From SLFT01 sp964493075 (GTDB taxonomy: Bacteria; Hydrogenedentota; Hydrogenedentia; Hydrogenedentales; CAITNO01): 21,019 nt of DNA. The DNA lies in contig CAZBNU010000057.1 of assembly GCA_964493075.1 (NCBI GenBank), forward strand, positions 1-21,019. Reading direction: 5' to 3'. The notes beneath the pieces were generated by a model, which saw only the letters and a program-made list of their open reading frames with translations, ran no database searches and was not told the DNA's origin. The position numbers and the translations under genes were made by a program. Positions within the stretch are counted from its first letter, which is position 1; every line of letters starts with the position of its first letter. Of this stretch, positions 8,044 through 15,989 are shown piece by piece.

Positions 8044-8361
8044 TTACTTACGTTTTTCCATGAGTTCGATAACGGCATCGCCATCCTGAACAAAAGCGCA
8101 CCGCAGTTCATCGGTGGCATCGAAGGGTTCCAAAATCACGTTCTGACCTTCCAGGGCGGCATCCAGCGACGGCACAATAAACGCCGCGTGGGGGTTCTTG
8201 ATGATGGCTTCGGGCATGGGGCTATCCGCGTCAAAACACAGAAATTCAATCCGGTAGGGATGCGCTTCCGGGTCGGACACATGCACTTTCGCGCCTTCAA
8301 TGTAGTTGGCGCCGGGGGATGGGCTACTGCTTGGCACACCAAAATGATGAAACTCTGCCAT
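8044..8361 (-). CDS. Small VOC/glyoxalase-like protein
   Basis: A 105-residue protein. I place the start at the ATG at 8359-8361, which has GGAAGG 6 bases upstream; an upstream in-frame ATG at 8394 has no such site. The pattern HHFGVP near the start, a DPEAHPYRIEF strand, AAFIVPSLDAALEG in the middle and GDAVIELME at the end fits one vicinal-oxygen-chelate (glyoxalase/bleomycin-resistance) unit. Members are metal-dependent isomerases, epimerases, lyases or dioxygenases. It appears to lead the kinase-aldolase operon, 32 bases before dhaK, which suggests a role on the same substrate or on a reactive by-product. Family call is by eye and moderate; no specific activity can be assigned. Confidence 0.6.
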   Translation of the reverse strand: MAEFHHFGVPSSSPSPGANYIEGAKVHVSDPEAHPYRIEFLCFDADSPMPEAIIKNPHAAFIVPSLDAALEGQNVILEPFDATDELRCAFVQDGDAVIELMEKRK

Positions 8362-8381
8362 GATAATTTCCTTCCTGTTTT

Positions 8382-8408
8382 GTCCATATTGCATTGGCGA
8401 TAATGGAC
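8382..8408. promoter_or_regulatory. Inverted TGTCCAT / ATGGACA motif pair in the operon leader
   Basis: GTCCAT at 8382-8387 and ATGGAC at 8403-8408 face each other across 15 bases (with flanking bases the arms are TGTCCAT and ATGGACA). This is the same 6-mer that is arrayed at 4736-4793. It lies between the proposed promoter and the ribosome site of the VOC-dhaK-dhaL-lsrF-cupin operon, where an operator or leader hairpin could act. Confidence 0.35.
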
Positions 8409-8457
8409 AGCTGTTCCTGAATCTTAATTACAAGGGAAACCGACCTTTTGTACTTGT

Positions 8458-8487
8458 ATAATAGGGGTTGTGCTAATATAGAATCAA
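8458..8487 (-). promoter_or_regulatory. Candidate promoter of the VOC-dhaKL-lsrF-cupin operon
   Basis: On the minus strand TTGATT (8487-8482), an 18-base spacer and TATTAT (8463-8458) precede the first gene by about 95 bases. A perfect TATAAT overlaps on the plus strand (8457-8462) and could serve the divergent gene at 8611, but it lacks a convincing -35. The rest of the 8362-8610 gap holds no gene. Confidence 0.4.
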
Positions 8488-8610
8488 TCTTTTCGTGCTA
8501 TGCTGCATGCACATTTAGGGCTACTGCCTATTTGACTTCAAGTAATCGTTTACGGTTACAGTACAACGTTTTTTATGTAATCGGCCTGACCGCCCAAGAG
8601 GAGACTGCTT

Positions 8611-9612
8611 GTGAAACGTGTAAAGTTACTGGGGATTGGTTGCGGCCTTCTCCTTTCAATGCCCCTGCTTCTTGCGTTAACAGTCATCATTGTTTCTGCC
8701 CTGCTGGTAAACCCGAGAACGAACGCTCCGACAGACTACGGGGCAAGTCGCTTTCTGGAAACTCCAACCCCGTCTTTGTCCGAACCGATTACAATCAAAG
8801 TTATCACCTTTAACATCGCCGATGCCTACCTGTTTACCACCAATCGTCCGGAACGAGTGAAGGAAATTGGACGTATTCTCACAAAATTAGATCCTGATAT
8901 TGTGGGAGTGCAGGAATCGTTCATTGCCAAAGACCGTAAACTTCTGCTGGAAACGCTTGCTGATTCACGGCTCAAGTACCATGTGGACTTTCCTGCTGCG
9001 ACGGTGGGAAACGGTCTGTTGATACTGAGCGCATTCCCCATTGTGGAACACTATTTCTGGCGGTACCGCGCCAACAACCCGTGGTATAAAATTCATCAGG
9101 GCGACTGGTGGGCGGGCAAGGGAATTGGGCTGGCACGCCTGGAACTACCGGACGGCTGTATTCTGGATTTCTACAACACCCACGCCCAGGCAGGACGGGG
9201 CGATCCAAGCAATGCCAACGTGCGTTTTGAACAGATGGGAGAACTCGCAAGATTCATGAACGAGTCACGAAACCGTTCTGGCCCGGCGTTTATTGTGGGA
9301 GACTTCAATACGCGCATGGGCAAGCCGGACTTGGAGCGCGCTATAGAGGAAGCCGGACTTGAACTCACGATGACTATTGATTCCGGGATAGACCTGATTT
9401 TTACTGCAGCAGATGATCACCACGATTTTGAGGCAAAGGATACAGTCATCATCACAGGAGAAGTACAAGGCAGCAAGGGCAACATCTTTCTGGGGCGCGC
9501 CCCCACCCCGAGCGAGCTCTGGCGTATGCTGTTCGGTCCCGGTGAAAAAACTGGCATAAGCGACCATAACGGGTTTATGACCACCGTGAAGATTGGAATT
9601 CGAGGAATATGA
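8611..9612 (+). CDS. Membrane-anchored endonuclease/exonuclease/phosphatase-family hydrolase
   Basis: A 333-residue protein with a GTG start, preceded by AAGAGGAG. Residues 5-33 form one hydrophobic segment, an uncleaved anchor or signal peptide, placing the catalytic domain outside the membrane. The family's Mg-dependent phosphodiesterase motifs are in order: TFNIAD (N68), VGVQES (E102), DFYNTHAQAG, FIVGDFNTRMGKPD (D231, N233), IDLIF, and SDHNGF (D318, H319). The domain resembles neutral sphingomyelinase-like members, which cleave phospholipid or sphingolipid head groups, but the superfamily also includes nucleases and inositol phosphatases, so the substrate stays open. Transcribed alone; convergent with the glycosyltransferase, 74 bases apart. 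Confidence 0.8.
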   Translation: MKRVKLLGIGCGLLLSMPLLLALTVIIVSALLVNPRTNAPTDYGASRFLETPTPSLSEPITIKVITFNIADAYLFTTNRPERVKEIGRILTKLDPDIVGVQESFIAKDRKLLLETLADSRLKYHVDFPAATVGNGLLILSAFPIVEHYFWRYRANNPWYKIHQGDWWAGKGIGLARLELPDGCILDFYNTHAQAGRGDPSNANVRFEQMGELARFMNESRNRSGPAFIVGDFNTRMGKPDLERAIEEAGLELTMTIDSGIDLIFTAADDHHDFEAKDTVIITGEVQGSKGNIFLGRAPTPSELWRMLFGPGEKTGISDHNGFMTTVKIGIRGI

Positions 9613-9686
9613 TGTATAATTGCCGTTTCTCAGGGACTGTTTTTTTCTGTTTCCCATCTGCAATTAAATATCTTATCCTTTGAATT

Positions 9687-11252
9687 TTATCGGGTGTTTA
9701 TTTTTTCGCGCATATCCTTGCAGATTTGCTCCACCGCCTTATTTTCTGGGGATTTCTTCAATGCCTTTTCGTACTGCTCCAAGGCCGGTCCATATTCTTC
9801 CTTGACCTCGTAGGCACTGCCCAGATTAAAATAATCGTTCCATCGAATCAGCAGGGGGTTGTCACCGGACCGTAACCCAAGCGTGAGAAAAACAAAGACC
9901 ACGACTGCAAGGGAAACCCGAATTATGGCTGGTTTGAATTGGCGTGTTCGCCACGCTTCCTGCACATTCTCCATCGCCCATGCAACCGCATAGCCCGCGA
10001 AAATAAAGAGTACGGCCAATGCCGGAAACCGCAGACGGGACATAACAAACACCAGAATGATGCTGCCCATATATAGCACAAAAAACGCCAACAAGATTGT
10101 GTGGGGTTCCTCCGGTCTGGGCAACGTGTTGCGTTTCAAACTCAGGAAAATACCGATAAGCCCCAAGGGGGCAATCAGTCCCCAGCGGAAGGGGGAATAC
10201 AGGAAGGGAGAAAAGGGTTGCTTGACGTAGAAATTGATATTATGGGGTAATTCGCCGCTCTGCCAGAACAGTTTTGTTTTCAACAGCATGTTGCGTACCA
10301 CAGCCATCGGTTCGTTTTTCACCAAATCCACAAGATAAGGGCTCCAGTTAATCTCATATTCATGCTTTCCCTCTTTTTCGCGTATTTCCAACAGTGATGG
10401 CGGTCTGAAATAAATACCACTGGCATCGGGGGCGTTGCCTATGTATAGATTAACGCCGCCACTGAAGGTTATCAGATGAAAACGTCCCCCCACGACGGTA
10501 TTTGCTATGGTTGCCGGGGAAATCACCACTACCGCACTAATGATGACTAACAGTCCCGCTATCAGTTTTTGGCGCAAGATGCCGGGCACAATCCATCCGG
10601 CCCATACTGCGGCAATGGGGATAAACAACATGGCATTGGGTCGTCCCAGAGCGCATATCCCCAAGGCAATGCCGCAGAATATCCACCACAGTTTGGTTTT
10701 ACGCTTTGCCGCCTCCACAAAAATACATAGGGCGCCCATATGAATAAAGAGCACCAGCGTTTCCACCAGTATTTCGCCTTCATACAGGAGAAACAAGGGG
10801 CAAAATGCCGCGCCTACACCAGCACACCAGCCCGCTTTCTTCCCGAAGATTCGCCGCGCTAGATAGAAAATCAATACAACCGTAAGCGCACCCAAAAAAC
10901 GCTGGGACCACGCAGCCGCATCGAAACTGTGTCCAAACCGCAGATAAACCAGTCCCAAAAAATAGGGGTACAACGGGCCATGCAGAAACGGTATGCGATC
11001 CCAACCCAACCAGAAGGTCTGGGATATCTCCAACGCCCATCTATCATAAGTGTGATTGTCGCCGCCATTCATAAGAAAGCCGTACATAGGGTCGTTTCGG
11101 CTCATGATAATCTGATGAGCAATCCTTATCGCGAGGGCAATAGCAAATATGGTCCAGTAGGGCACGGCTTCCCGCGAAAAACAACGAACAACCAGATACC
11201 GGCACCTTTGCATTGCATTAACGCTTTGTCTTTGTTCCCTGACGGCAGTCAT
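9687..11252 (-). CDS. GT39-like polytopic glycosyltransferase with TPR tail
   Basis: About 521 residues from the ATG at 11250-11252, chosen because AGGACAGGA sits just upstream. The frame stays open to an ATG at 11342, but that one has no ribosome site. The protein has roughly ten membrane helices. An acidic first loop after helix 1 (NGGDNHTYDRWALEI), GPLYPYFLGLVY, and the RRIFGKKAGW loop followed by a long helical region fit the GT-C fold of ArnT/PMT-type enzymes, which move a sugar from a polyprenyl-phosphate carrier on the outer side of the membrane. The last 45 residues form one TPR-like unit (YFNLGSAYEVKEEYGPALEQ, YEKALKKSPENKAV). Such fusions occur in environmental bacteria. Acceptor and donor cannot be read from sequence. 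Confidence 0.75.
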   Translation of the reverse strand: MTAVREQRQSVNAMQRCRYLVVRCFSREAVPYWTIFAIALAIRIAHQIIMSRNDPMYGFLMNGGDNHTYDRWALEISQTFWLGWDRIPFLHGPLYPYFLGLVYLRFGHSFDAAAWSQRFLGALTVVLIFYLARRIFGKKAGWCAGVGAAFCPLFLLYEGEILVETLVLFIHMGALCIFVEAAKRKTKLWWIFCGIALGICALGRPNAMLFIPIAAVWAGWIVPGILRQKLIAGLLVIISAVVVISPATIANTVVGGRFHLITFSGGVNLYIGNAPDASGIYFRPPSLLEIREKEGKHEYEINWSPYLVDLVKNEPMAVVRNMLLKTKLFWQSGELPHNINFYVKQPFSPFLYSPFRWGLIAPLGLIGIFLSLKRNTLPRPEEPHTILLAFFVLYMGSIILVFVMSRLRFPALAVLFIFAGYAVAWAMENVQEAWRTRQFKPAIIRVSLAVVVFVFLTLGLRSGDNPLLIRWNDYFNLGSAYEVKEEYGPALEQYEKALKKSPENKAVEQICKDMREKINTR

Positions 11253-11395
11253 ATATTCCTGTCCTTGGTTCACTTTGATCCAATATGCCATGTGTTGGCC
11301 ATGATTTGTTGTTCGATTCCAATTCCGAACTATCGTGCGCATTGAAAACTAACGCAGGCTTTACCCACATAAAAGTAAGCACGGCGGCCTTCACT

Positions 11396-11498
11396 CCGGT
11401 TTTTTCGGGTAACTACACGACTAGGCAATATCGCGCTTGAATCTGTATGTATTCGTTGTTGCCGTCTTTATGAGATTAACCCGCCCGAAAAAGACCGG
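11396..11498. repeat. Long imperfect inverted repeat, about 103 bp
   Basis: CCGGTTTTTTCGGG at 11396-11409 pairs with CCCGAAAAAGACCGG at 11484-11498 (one bulged G). Further pairing is possible inside: GGCAA at 11424-11428 with TTGCC near 11458-11462. It lies between two divergent genes. It could be a miniature inverted-repeat element, a structured leader of the permease transcript, or a terminator-like barrier; the sequence alone does not decide. Confidence 0.55.
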
Positions 11499-11543
11499 AA
11501 TCCATAACGTAAAACGAAGACATTACTGTTACCTGCCCACCAG

Positions 11544-11620
11544 TGTATGCTCCCTGCCGGATAAATCTCAACATTAGCTATCGGTGAATCATCAGCCAAA
11601 TTGAACGGCAGGTGCATACA
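11544..11620. repeat. Inverted repeat just upstream of the permease gene
   Basis: TGTATGCTCCCTGCCG (11544-11559) pairs with CGGCAGGTGCATACA (11606-11620), with one mismatch and one bulge, around a 46-base loop. It ends about 45 bases before the proposed start at 11665 and would fold in the leader RNA. Together with the previous repeat it fills most of the 11343-11664 gap, in which I see no gene. Confidence 0.5.
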
Positions 11621-11664
11621 TGGTACTATACATCAACTTTCTATTATTTATCAGGAAAATAGAG

Positions 11665-12852
11665 ATGCTTGATCCGGTATTACATAATCCTTGGATACGC
11701 GCACTGGGAGCGTTACTTGCACTATTACTGGTGGCAGGTGTTGTCTACCTGCTGCTCCCCATTCTCGTTTCCCTGATGCTTTCCTTTCTGGTGGCCTACA
11801 TCCTGATGCCAGTGGTCCATTTTGCGGAACGGCTACGGATTCCGCGCATGGTTACCATTATGGTGCTGCTAGGCATAATTCTTATTGCGGCGCTCTCGTT
11901 GCCCTTATATCTCGCTGCCAATATCATCCAGGAAACTGACAGTTTCATTACCCATGCGCAGGAGGGATTCACTGAAGAGCGTCTGGATTCCCTTCTTGAT
12001 ATGCTGCCGCTCCGCGACCTTGTGATTTTTCTGGAGTGGGCGCCCCGGGGACAGGAAGATTTCAATGAATACGCCATCATCATCGAAAGAATTGGCCTGG
12101 CTATAGAAGAAAATGCACTGCAGCTGATACAGAGTTATAGTTTACAGGTTGCCGATATGGGCAAACAGGCGGGTCTCTCTGCAGCCCAATTTATAAAATC
12201 CGTGGGGGCATGGCTCATCCGCGCTATCTCAATTATGGTTAATCTCGGATTGTTTCTGTTCGTTTCTGCGTATTTGTTGCGCGACTACGATGCATTCATG
12301 CGAAATGTGCATGAAATCGTGCCGCCCCGATATCGAGTCCGCGTAGACGATTTCGCCAACAAGATTGATGCCCAGCTGCAGGCGTTGCTGCGCGGCCAGA
12401 TCACGGTGTGCTTCTGCCTGGCAGTCATGTACGCCGTTGGACTAAGCCTTGCAGGTGCGCCCTTCGCCATTCCCATTGCCGTGTTCGGCGGCATCGTCTC
12501 ACTGGTCCCCTATATTGGCCCCATGGTTACCATCACTCCTGCGGCGCTGTTCACCCTCCTTTATCACGGGTTCAGCGACAATCTTTTCTGGGTCTTTTTC
12601 GTCATCGGCACGATTCAATTAATTGAAGGATATATTCTTACGCCCCGTGTGGTCGGCGGTAAAATAGGCCTGAATCCCGTATGGGTGATCATCGCATTTA
12701 TGGTGTTCAGCACCTACTTTGGCATCCTGGGCGCCCTGCTGGCAATGCCCCTTGCAGCAGTCCTGAAGGTAGTGATTCTGGAAGGTATGAATGCTTACCG
12801 CAAATCCGCTTTCTTCACAGATGACCCTTCTTCCTCCTCTGGCACATCATAG
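11665..12852 (+). CDS. AI-2E/PerM-family permease
   Basis: A 395-residue polytopic inner-membrane protein. I use the ATG at 11665 because AGGAAAAT lies a few bases upstream; the frame also contains an ATG at 11620 without a ribosome site. The layout is that of the AI-2E (PerM/YdiK/TqsA) family: two helices near the N-terminus, a soluble amphipathic middle region, then the characteristic C-terminal helices with SLVPYIGPMVTITPAALFTL, EGYILTPRVVGGKIGLNP and FGILGALLAMPLAAVLKV. Some members export autoinducer-2, others act in sodium/proton exchange or are uncharacterised, so the substrate is open. Its last 58 bases overlap the end of pssA on the other strand. Confidence 0.85.
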   Translation: MLDPVLHNPWIRALGALLALLLVAGVVYLLLPILVSLMLSFLVAYILMPVVHFAERLRIPRMVTIMVLLGIILIAALSLPLYLAANIIQETDSFITHAQEGFTEERLDSLLDMLPLRDLVIFLEWAPRGQEDFNEYAIIIERIGLAIEENALQLIQSYSLQVADMGKQAGLSAAQFIKSVGAWLIRAISIMVNLGLFLFVSAYLLRDYDAFMRNVHEIVPPRYRVRVDDFANKIDAQLQALLRGQITVCFCLAVMYAVGLSLAGAPFAIPIAVFGGIVSLVPYIGPMVTITPAALFTLLYHGFSDNLFWVFFVIGTIQLIEGYILTPRVVGGKIGLNPVWVIIAFMVFSTYFGILGALLAMPLAAVLKVVILEGMNAYRKSAFFTDDPSSSSGTS

Positions 12853-13736
12853 TCATCGTCGCTATTATCGCCGTCATTGCTCTCCTCCCCTTCATCTTCC
12901 AAACTTGCATAGGGCAATGTGCGCCCGGTAATCTTGCCATAAAGCGAATCACCTATCCCGAAGACCACGTAGGCCGCCGCCAGGGGAAACAGCACCAGCG
13001 AGGCGCTTTTCACCAGCGCGTAGTGAACAATAACAATCGCGAAGGCACAAATGGCAAGGGTAATAAACGCATGACGCGGTTTAAGCAGAAAAGATTTCAG
13101 TCTCCCCTTGGGATAACGCACCGAACTGACCATCAACAGCGCGAGTAAAACAGAGGTCGGTCCCAACGCCACATAAGCGAAAGGCCCCAGTGCATGCGCA
13201 TCAAGCCGTTGTTCGAAATACATGAGAAAAAGTACGAATGCAGCAATAGTACCGCCAGCAGCCGGTGAAGGCAGTCCGATGAAGGAGTCCCGCATTTCGG
13301 CGTGAAACGTGTTGAATCGCGCCAGACGCAATGCGGCGCAGATAACGTATATGATGGCCATATAGGAGCCGGTCATACCTACAATAGACTCAGCACGCGG
13401 CGACAACACGGGCAGGTGTGCGCCTTCCGGAAGGTAGGCCATAAAGACAAGTATGGCGGGCGCTACCCCAAAAGATACAAGGTCACAAAGGCTGTCCAAT
13501 TCCTTGCCAAAGTCCGAACAACTATTTGTCAGCCGCGCCACAAACCCATCCAGCATGTCGAATATGATTGCGAGGAGAATACATGTGGCCGCCCACTTGA
13601 ACTCCAGTCCGATGCTGGCGAGTATGCTGGTAACCCCCATGTACAGGTTCATGGTGGTCATGACGCTTGCCAGCACATTGATGTTGCGGAAGCGCCGTTT
13701 TTTATCGCGTTTTCTTTTAATCTTGTAGAGTTGCAT
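12795..13736 (-). CDS. pssA: CDP-diacylglycerol-serine O-phosphatidyltransferase
   Basis: 313 residues from the ATG at 13734-13736, which overlaps the psd stop codon as TAATG, so translation is coupled. The CDP-alcohol phosphatidyltransferase signature is complete: DG-x2-AR-x8-G-x3-D-x3-D in DGFVARLTNSCSDFG / KELDSLCD. It is followed by the membrane helices typical of the Gram-positive-type PssA family. The enzyme joins CDP-diacylglycerol and serine to give phosphatidylserine, which the adjacent Psd decarboxylates to phosphatidylethanolamine. The N-terminus is very basic (YKIKRKRDKKRRF) and the C-terminus is a long acidic tail (DDDYDVPEEEE) not needed for catalysis. Last gene of the operon; its end overlaps the convergent permease gene by 58 bases. 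Confidence 0.92.
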   Translation of the reverse strand: MQLYKIKRKRDKKRRFRNINVLASVMTTMNLYMGVTSILASIGLEFKWAATCILLAIIFDMLDGFVARLTNSCSDFGKELDSLCDLVSFGVAPAILVFMAYLPEGAHLPVLSPRAESIVGMTGSYMAIIYVICAALRLARFNTFHAEMRDSFIGLPSPAAGGTIAAFVLFLMYFEQRLDAHALGPFAYVALGPTSVLLALLMVSSVRYPKGRLKSFLLKPRHAFITLAICAFAIVIVHYALVKSASLVLFPLAAAYVVFGIGDSLYGKITGRTLPYASLEDEGEESNDGDNSDDDYDVPEEEEGSSVKKADLR

Positions 13737-14455
13737 TAGAATTTCGCCAACTTGGTTATGCCTGCCTGTGTTTTCCGATTCAAGGCAACCGACGCCACAG
13801 TTCCGGGCGGCAAATAAACTTCGACACGGGAACCAAACTTTATCATGCCGAATTTCTCGCCCTGTGTCAAGATTGTGCCCGGTTTCACCGGGCAGACAAT
13901 GCGCCTCGCGATGGCGCCGGATATCTGACGCACCGTCACCGGACCCCATTGCGTGGCCAGCCACAGGGCGTTCGATTCGTTGACTCGGCTGGCTTCCTCC
14001 TTCATGGCATTTTTGTAGAGGCCAGGCGCATACCGGATATCACGCACGGTGCAGTCACAGGGTGCACGATTCACATGAACATTGAGAACCGACATGAAAA
14101 TGGAAATCCGCAGACATGGCCCCTCGTAATGAGGCGTCTCCGTGAGTTCCTCTATAGCCACCACAGTACCGTCCGCCGGCGCAATCACTTCGCCTGGCGC
14201 AATGGTAACCTTGCGTGCAAAATCACGAAAAAACAACAAGGTCCCACAGGCGAACAGAAACAGAGGAATCCCCGCCCAGGCATAGCCGAAAGGCCATAAT
14301 ACGACGGTAACCACTGCCGCCAGCACAAACCACGGCAGGTAATGCCGCCGACCTTCTTTCCATCCGCTGAAAGGTGTTTCCATGAGAGTCTTTCTATTTT
14401 TCAGGATACGCAGGACTTTTTTTATTGTATACCCGATATAGGTATCAAGTTCCAT
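13736..14455 (-). CDS. psd: Phosphatidylserine decarboxylase proenzyme
   Basis: A 239-residue protein of the short Psd class. Two hydrophobic helices (LPWFVLAAVVTVVLWPFGY, IPLFLFACGTLLFFRDF) anchor it. Then come APADGTVV, ISIFMSVLNVHVNRAP and the self-cleavage site KFGSR, where Ser209 becomes the pyruvoyl group (long enzymes have LGST). It converts phosphatidylserine to phosphatidylethanolamine. The start at 14455 lies 6 bases after the radC stop; an in-frame ATG 24 codons later (METPFSGW) is an alternative. It directly precedes pssA with a one-base overlap, so the two steps are made together. Confidence 0.92.
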   Translation of the reverse strand: MELDTYIGYTIKKVLRILKNRKTLMETPFSGWKEGRRHYLPWFVLAAVVTVVLWPFGYAWAGIPLFLFACGTLLFFRDFARKVTIAPGEVIAPADGTVVAIEELTETPHYEGPCLRISIFMSVLNVHVNRAPCDCTVRDIRYAPGLYKNAMKEEASRVNESNALWLATQWGPVTVRQISGAIARRIVCPVKPGTILTQGEKFGMIKFGSRVEVYLPPGTVASVALNRKTQAGITKLAKF

Positions 14456-14461
14456 CCTGAT

Positions 14462-15160
14462 TTACATTAACCCGCGTTCTTTCATACTTACGTGGCGACC
14501 GTCACCAATAATCACATGGTCCAGCAATCGCAACCCAAGCATATCGGCGGCGCTGACCAGTTTTCTGGTAATGGAAATATCGGCGCTGCTGGGTTCCGGG
14601 TCGCCGCTGGGATGGTTATGAGCGAGAATAATCGCGTGGGCGCCTTCGCGCAATGCCTGTCGGAACACATCCCGGGGTTGAATGCCCACCCAGTCCAAAC
14701 CGCCTTTGCTGAGTTCTTCCACGCGCAACACATCGTTCTTGGTGGACAGGTGCAGGCAGATAAAGGACTCCGTCTCGTACAAGCGTATGTGGGACGCAAT
14801 AATATCAACGGCATCCTCAACCTTGGTGATACGCGTTGCGTGCGGCCGCTTGTAGGCGGCCATGCGCTTGCCAAGTTCCAGGGCGGCTTTGATTTCGATG
14901 GCTTTTACCTTGCCCACGCCTTTCACCTGCTGCAATTCGTTGAGGGAGGCCTGGGAAAGGCGACGCAGCCCATTGAAATAGCGTAATACACTGTCGGCTA
15001 GTTCAACGGCGTTTTCCTCCCGTGAACCCGTGCGGAACAGGATGGCAAGCAGTTCACCATCGCGCAGCGCCTCGGCGCCCACCTGGTAGAGACGTTCGCG
15101 GGGACGTTCATTTTCGGGGGTTTCGCGCATGGCCACGCCATTTCGGGTATTGCCCGCCAC
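14462..15160 (-). CDS. radC: RadC family JAMM/MPN+ domain protein
   Basis: 232 residues from a GTG start at 15160 with AAGGAG 6 bases upstream. The frame runs further upstream into purQ, but those codons are shadow. The N-terminal third has a helix-hairpin-helix (LQQVKGVGKVKAIEIKAAL). The JAMM metal motif is intact: HNHPSGDPEPSSADISIT. RadC proteins were once linked to DNA repair, but the function is unsettled; the fold is that of zinc proteases or deubiquitinases. It sits between purQ and psd with gaps of 10 and 6 bases, so it is co-transcribed with purine and phospholipid genes. Confidence 0.92.
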   Translation of the reverse strand: MAGNTRNGVAMRETPENERPRERLYQVGAEALRDGELLAILFRTGSREENAVELADSVLRYFNGLRRLSQASLNELQQVKGVGKVKAIEIKAALELGKRMAAYKRPHATRITKVEDAVDIIASHIRLYETESFICLHLSTKNDVLRVEELSKGGLDWVGIQPRDVFRQALREGAHAIILAHNHPSGDPEPSSADISITRKLVSAADMLGLRLLDHVIIGDGRHVSMKERGLM

Positions 15161-15170
15161 AGCACACTCC

Positions 15171-15959
15171 TTATAATTCGTTGCGCGCAAACTCCACCGC
15201 ATTGCGGAACACCTGCAATCCTGCGCCTTCCTCCGGCAATGACATACGCGTCCAATTCGGATGGTTCGCCCGTTCCAGATAGCCTTCCGGATGAGGCATA
15301 AGCCCGAAGATACGCCCGGACGGGTCGCATATCCCGGCGATATCGTCCACAGCGCCATTGGGATTGAAAGGAAATTCTCCGTTCGCAGGAGAACCATCAG
15401 GCCGGACATACCGCAGGGCAATCTGGCCGTTGTCGCGCAGACGTTGCAGCACCGCATCATCTCCGGGGATGAACTTGCCTTCACCGTGGCGAATGGGCAA
15501 CTCCAACTGTTCAATGCCCTTCGTCCAGACACAACAGTTTCCAGCAGGTGCCTGCAGCCGTATCCACCGGTTTTCAAAGCGGCTGGTGTCATTCCACGCC
15601 AACGTCGCTTCCTGCACAAATTTTCCGTCGAACAAGGGGAGCAGCCCCATCTTCACCATGACCTGAAAGCCATTGCAGATGCCAATGACCAGTTTGCCAT
15701 CGGCCACGAATTTTTCCAGGGGGCCACCGAGTTTATGGCGCAGGCGGTTTGCCAGCACCTTGCCGGAGGCCACATGATCGCCAAAAGAAAAACCGCCGGG
15801 TATGGCAAGAATATGCGCCTTATCGAGACGGTCCAGGTCTTCCAACAGATCGTTCAGATGCACCCGCACGGCATCCGCACCCGCACGCGCCAGGGCGCGC
15901 TGGGTTTCGTTGTCGCAGTTAATGCCGAATCCGGTCAATACAAGTGCGTTTACAGTCAT
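15171..15959 (-). CDS. purQ: FGAM synthase glutaminase subunit PurQ
   Basis: 262 residues from the ATG at 15957-15959. Upstream in-frame GTG and TTG codons directly precede it, and AAGGA lies about 10 bases before the ATG, so a start at 15965 is also possible. This class I glutamine amidotransferase releases ammonia for PurL. The nucleophile is C95 in GICNGFQ, the oxyanion segment is IPGGFSFGDH, and the catalytic His-Glu pair lies in LMPHPEGYLERANH. At about 260 residues it is longer than B. subtilis PurQ (about 227) and resembles the glutaminase end of large PurL. It follows purSL by 30 bases. Confidence 0.93.
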   Translation of the reverse strand: MTVNALVLTGFGINCDNETQRALARAGADAVRVHLNDLLEDLDRLDKAHILAIPGGFSFGDHVASGKVLANRLRHKLGGPLEKFVADGKLVIGICNGFQVMVKMGLLPLFDGKFVQEATLAWNDTSRFENRWIRLQAPAGNCCVWTKGIEQLELPIRHGEGKFIPGDDAVLQRLRDNGQIALRYVRPDGSPANGEFPFNPNGAVDDIAGICDPSGRIFGLMPHPEGYLERANHPNWTRMSLPEEGAGLQVFRNAVEFARNEL

Positions 15960-15989
15960 CACCAAAAAATCCTTTTTTTTGCTGTTGCG

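Noticed and set aside
9613..9686. Bidirectional terminator between the convergent hydrolase and glycosyltransferase genes
   Set aside because: There are T-runs, but only a 4-bp GGGA/TCCC stem and a distant AATTGC/GCAATT pair; too weak to call.
11665..12852. Functional link of the AI-2E permease to the lsrF-like gene as a quorum-sensing system
   Set aside because: The genes are far apart on opposite strands, most AI-2E family members are not AI-2 exporters, and no luxS or lsrK/lsrR is visible.
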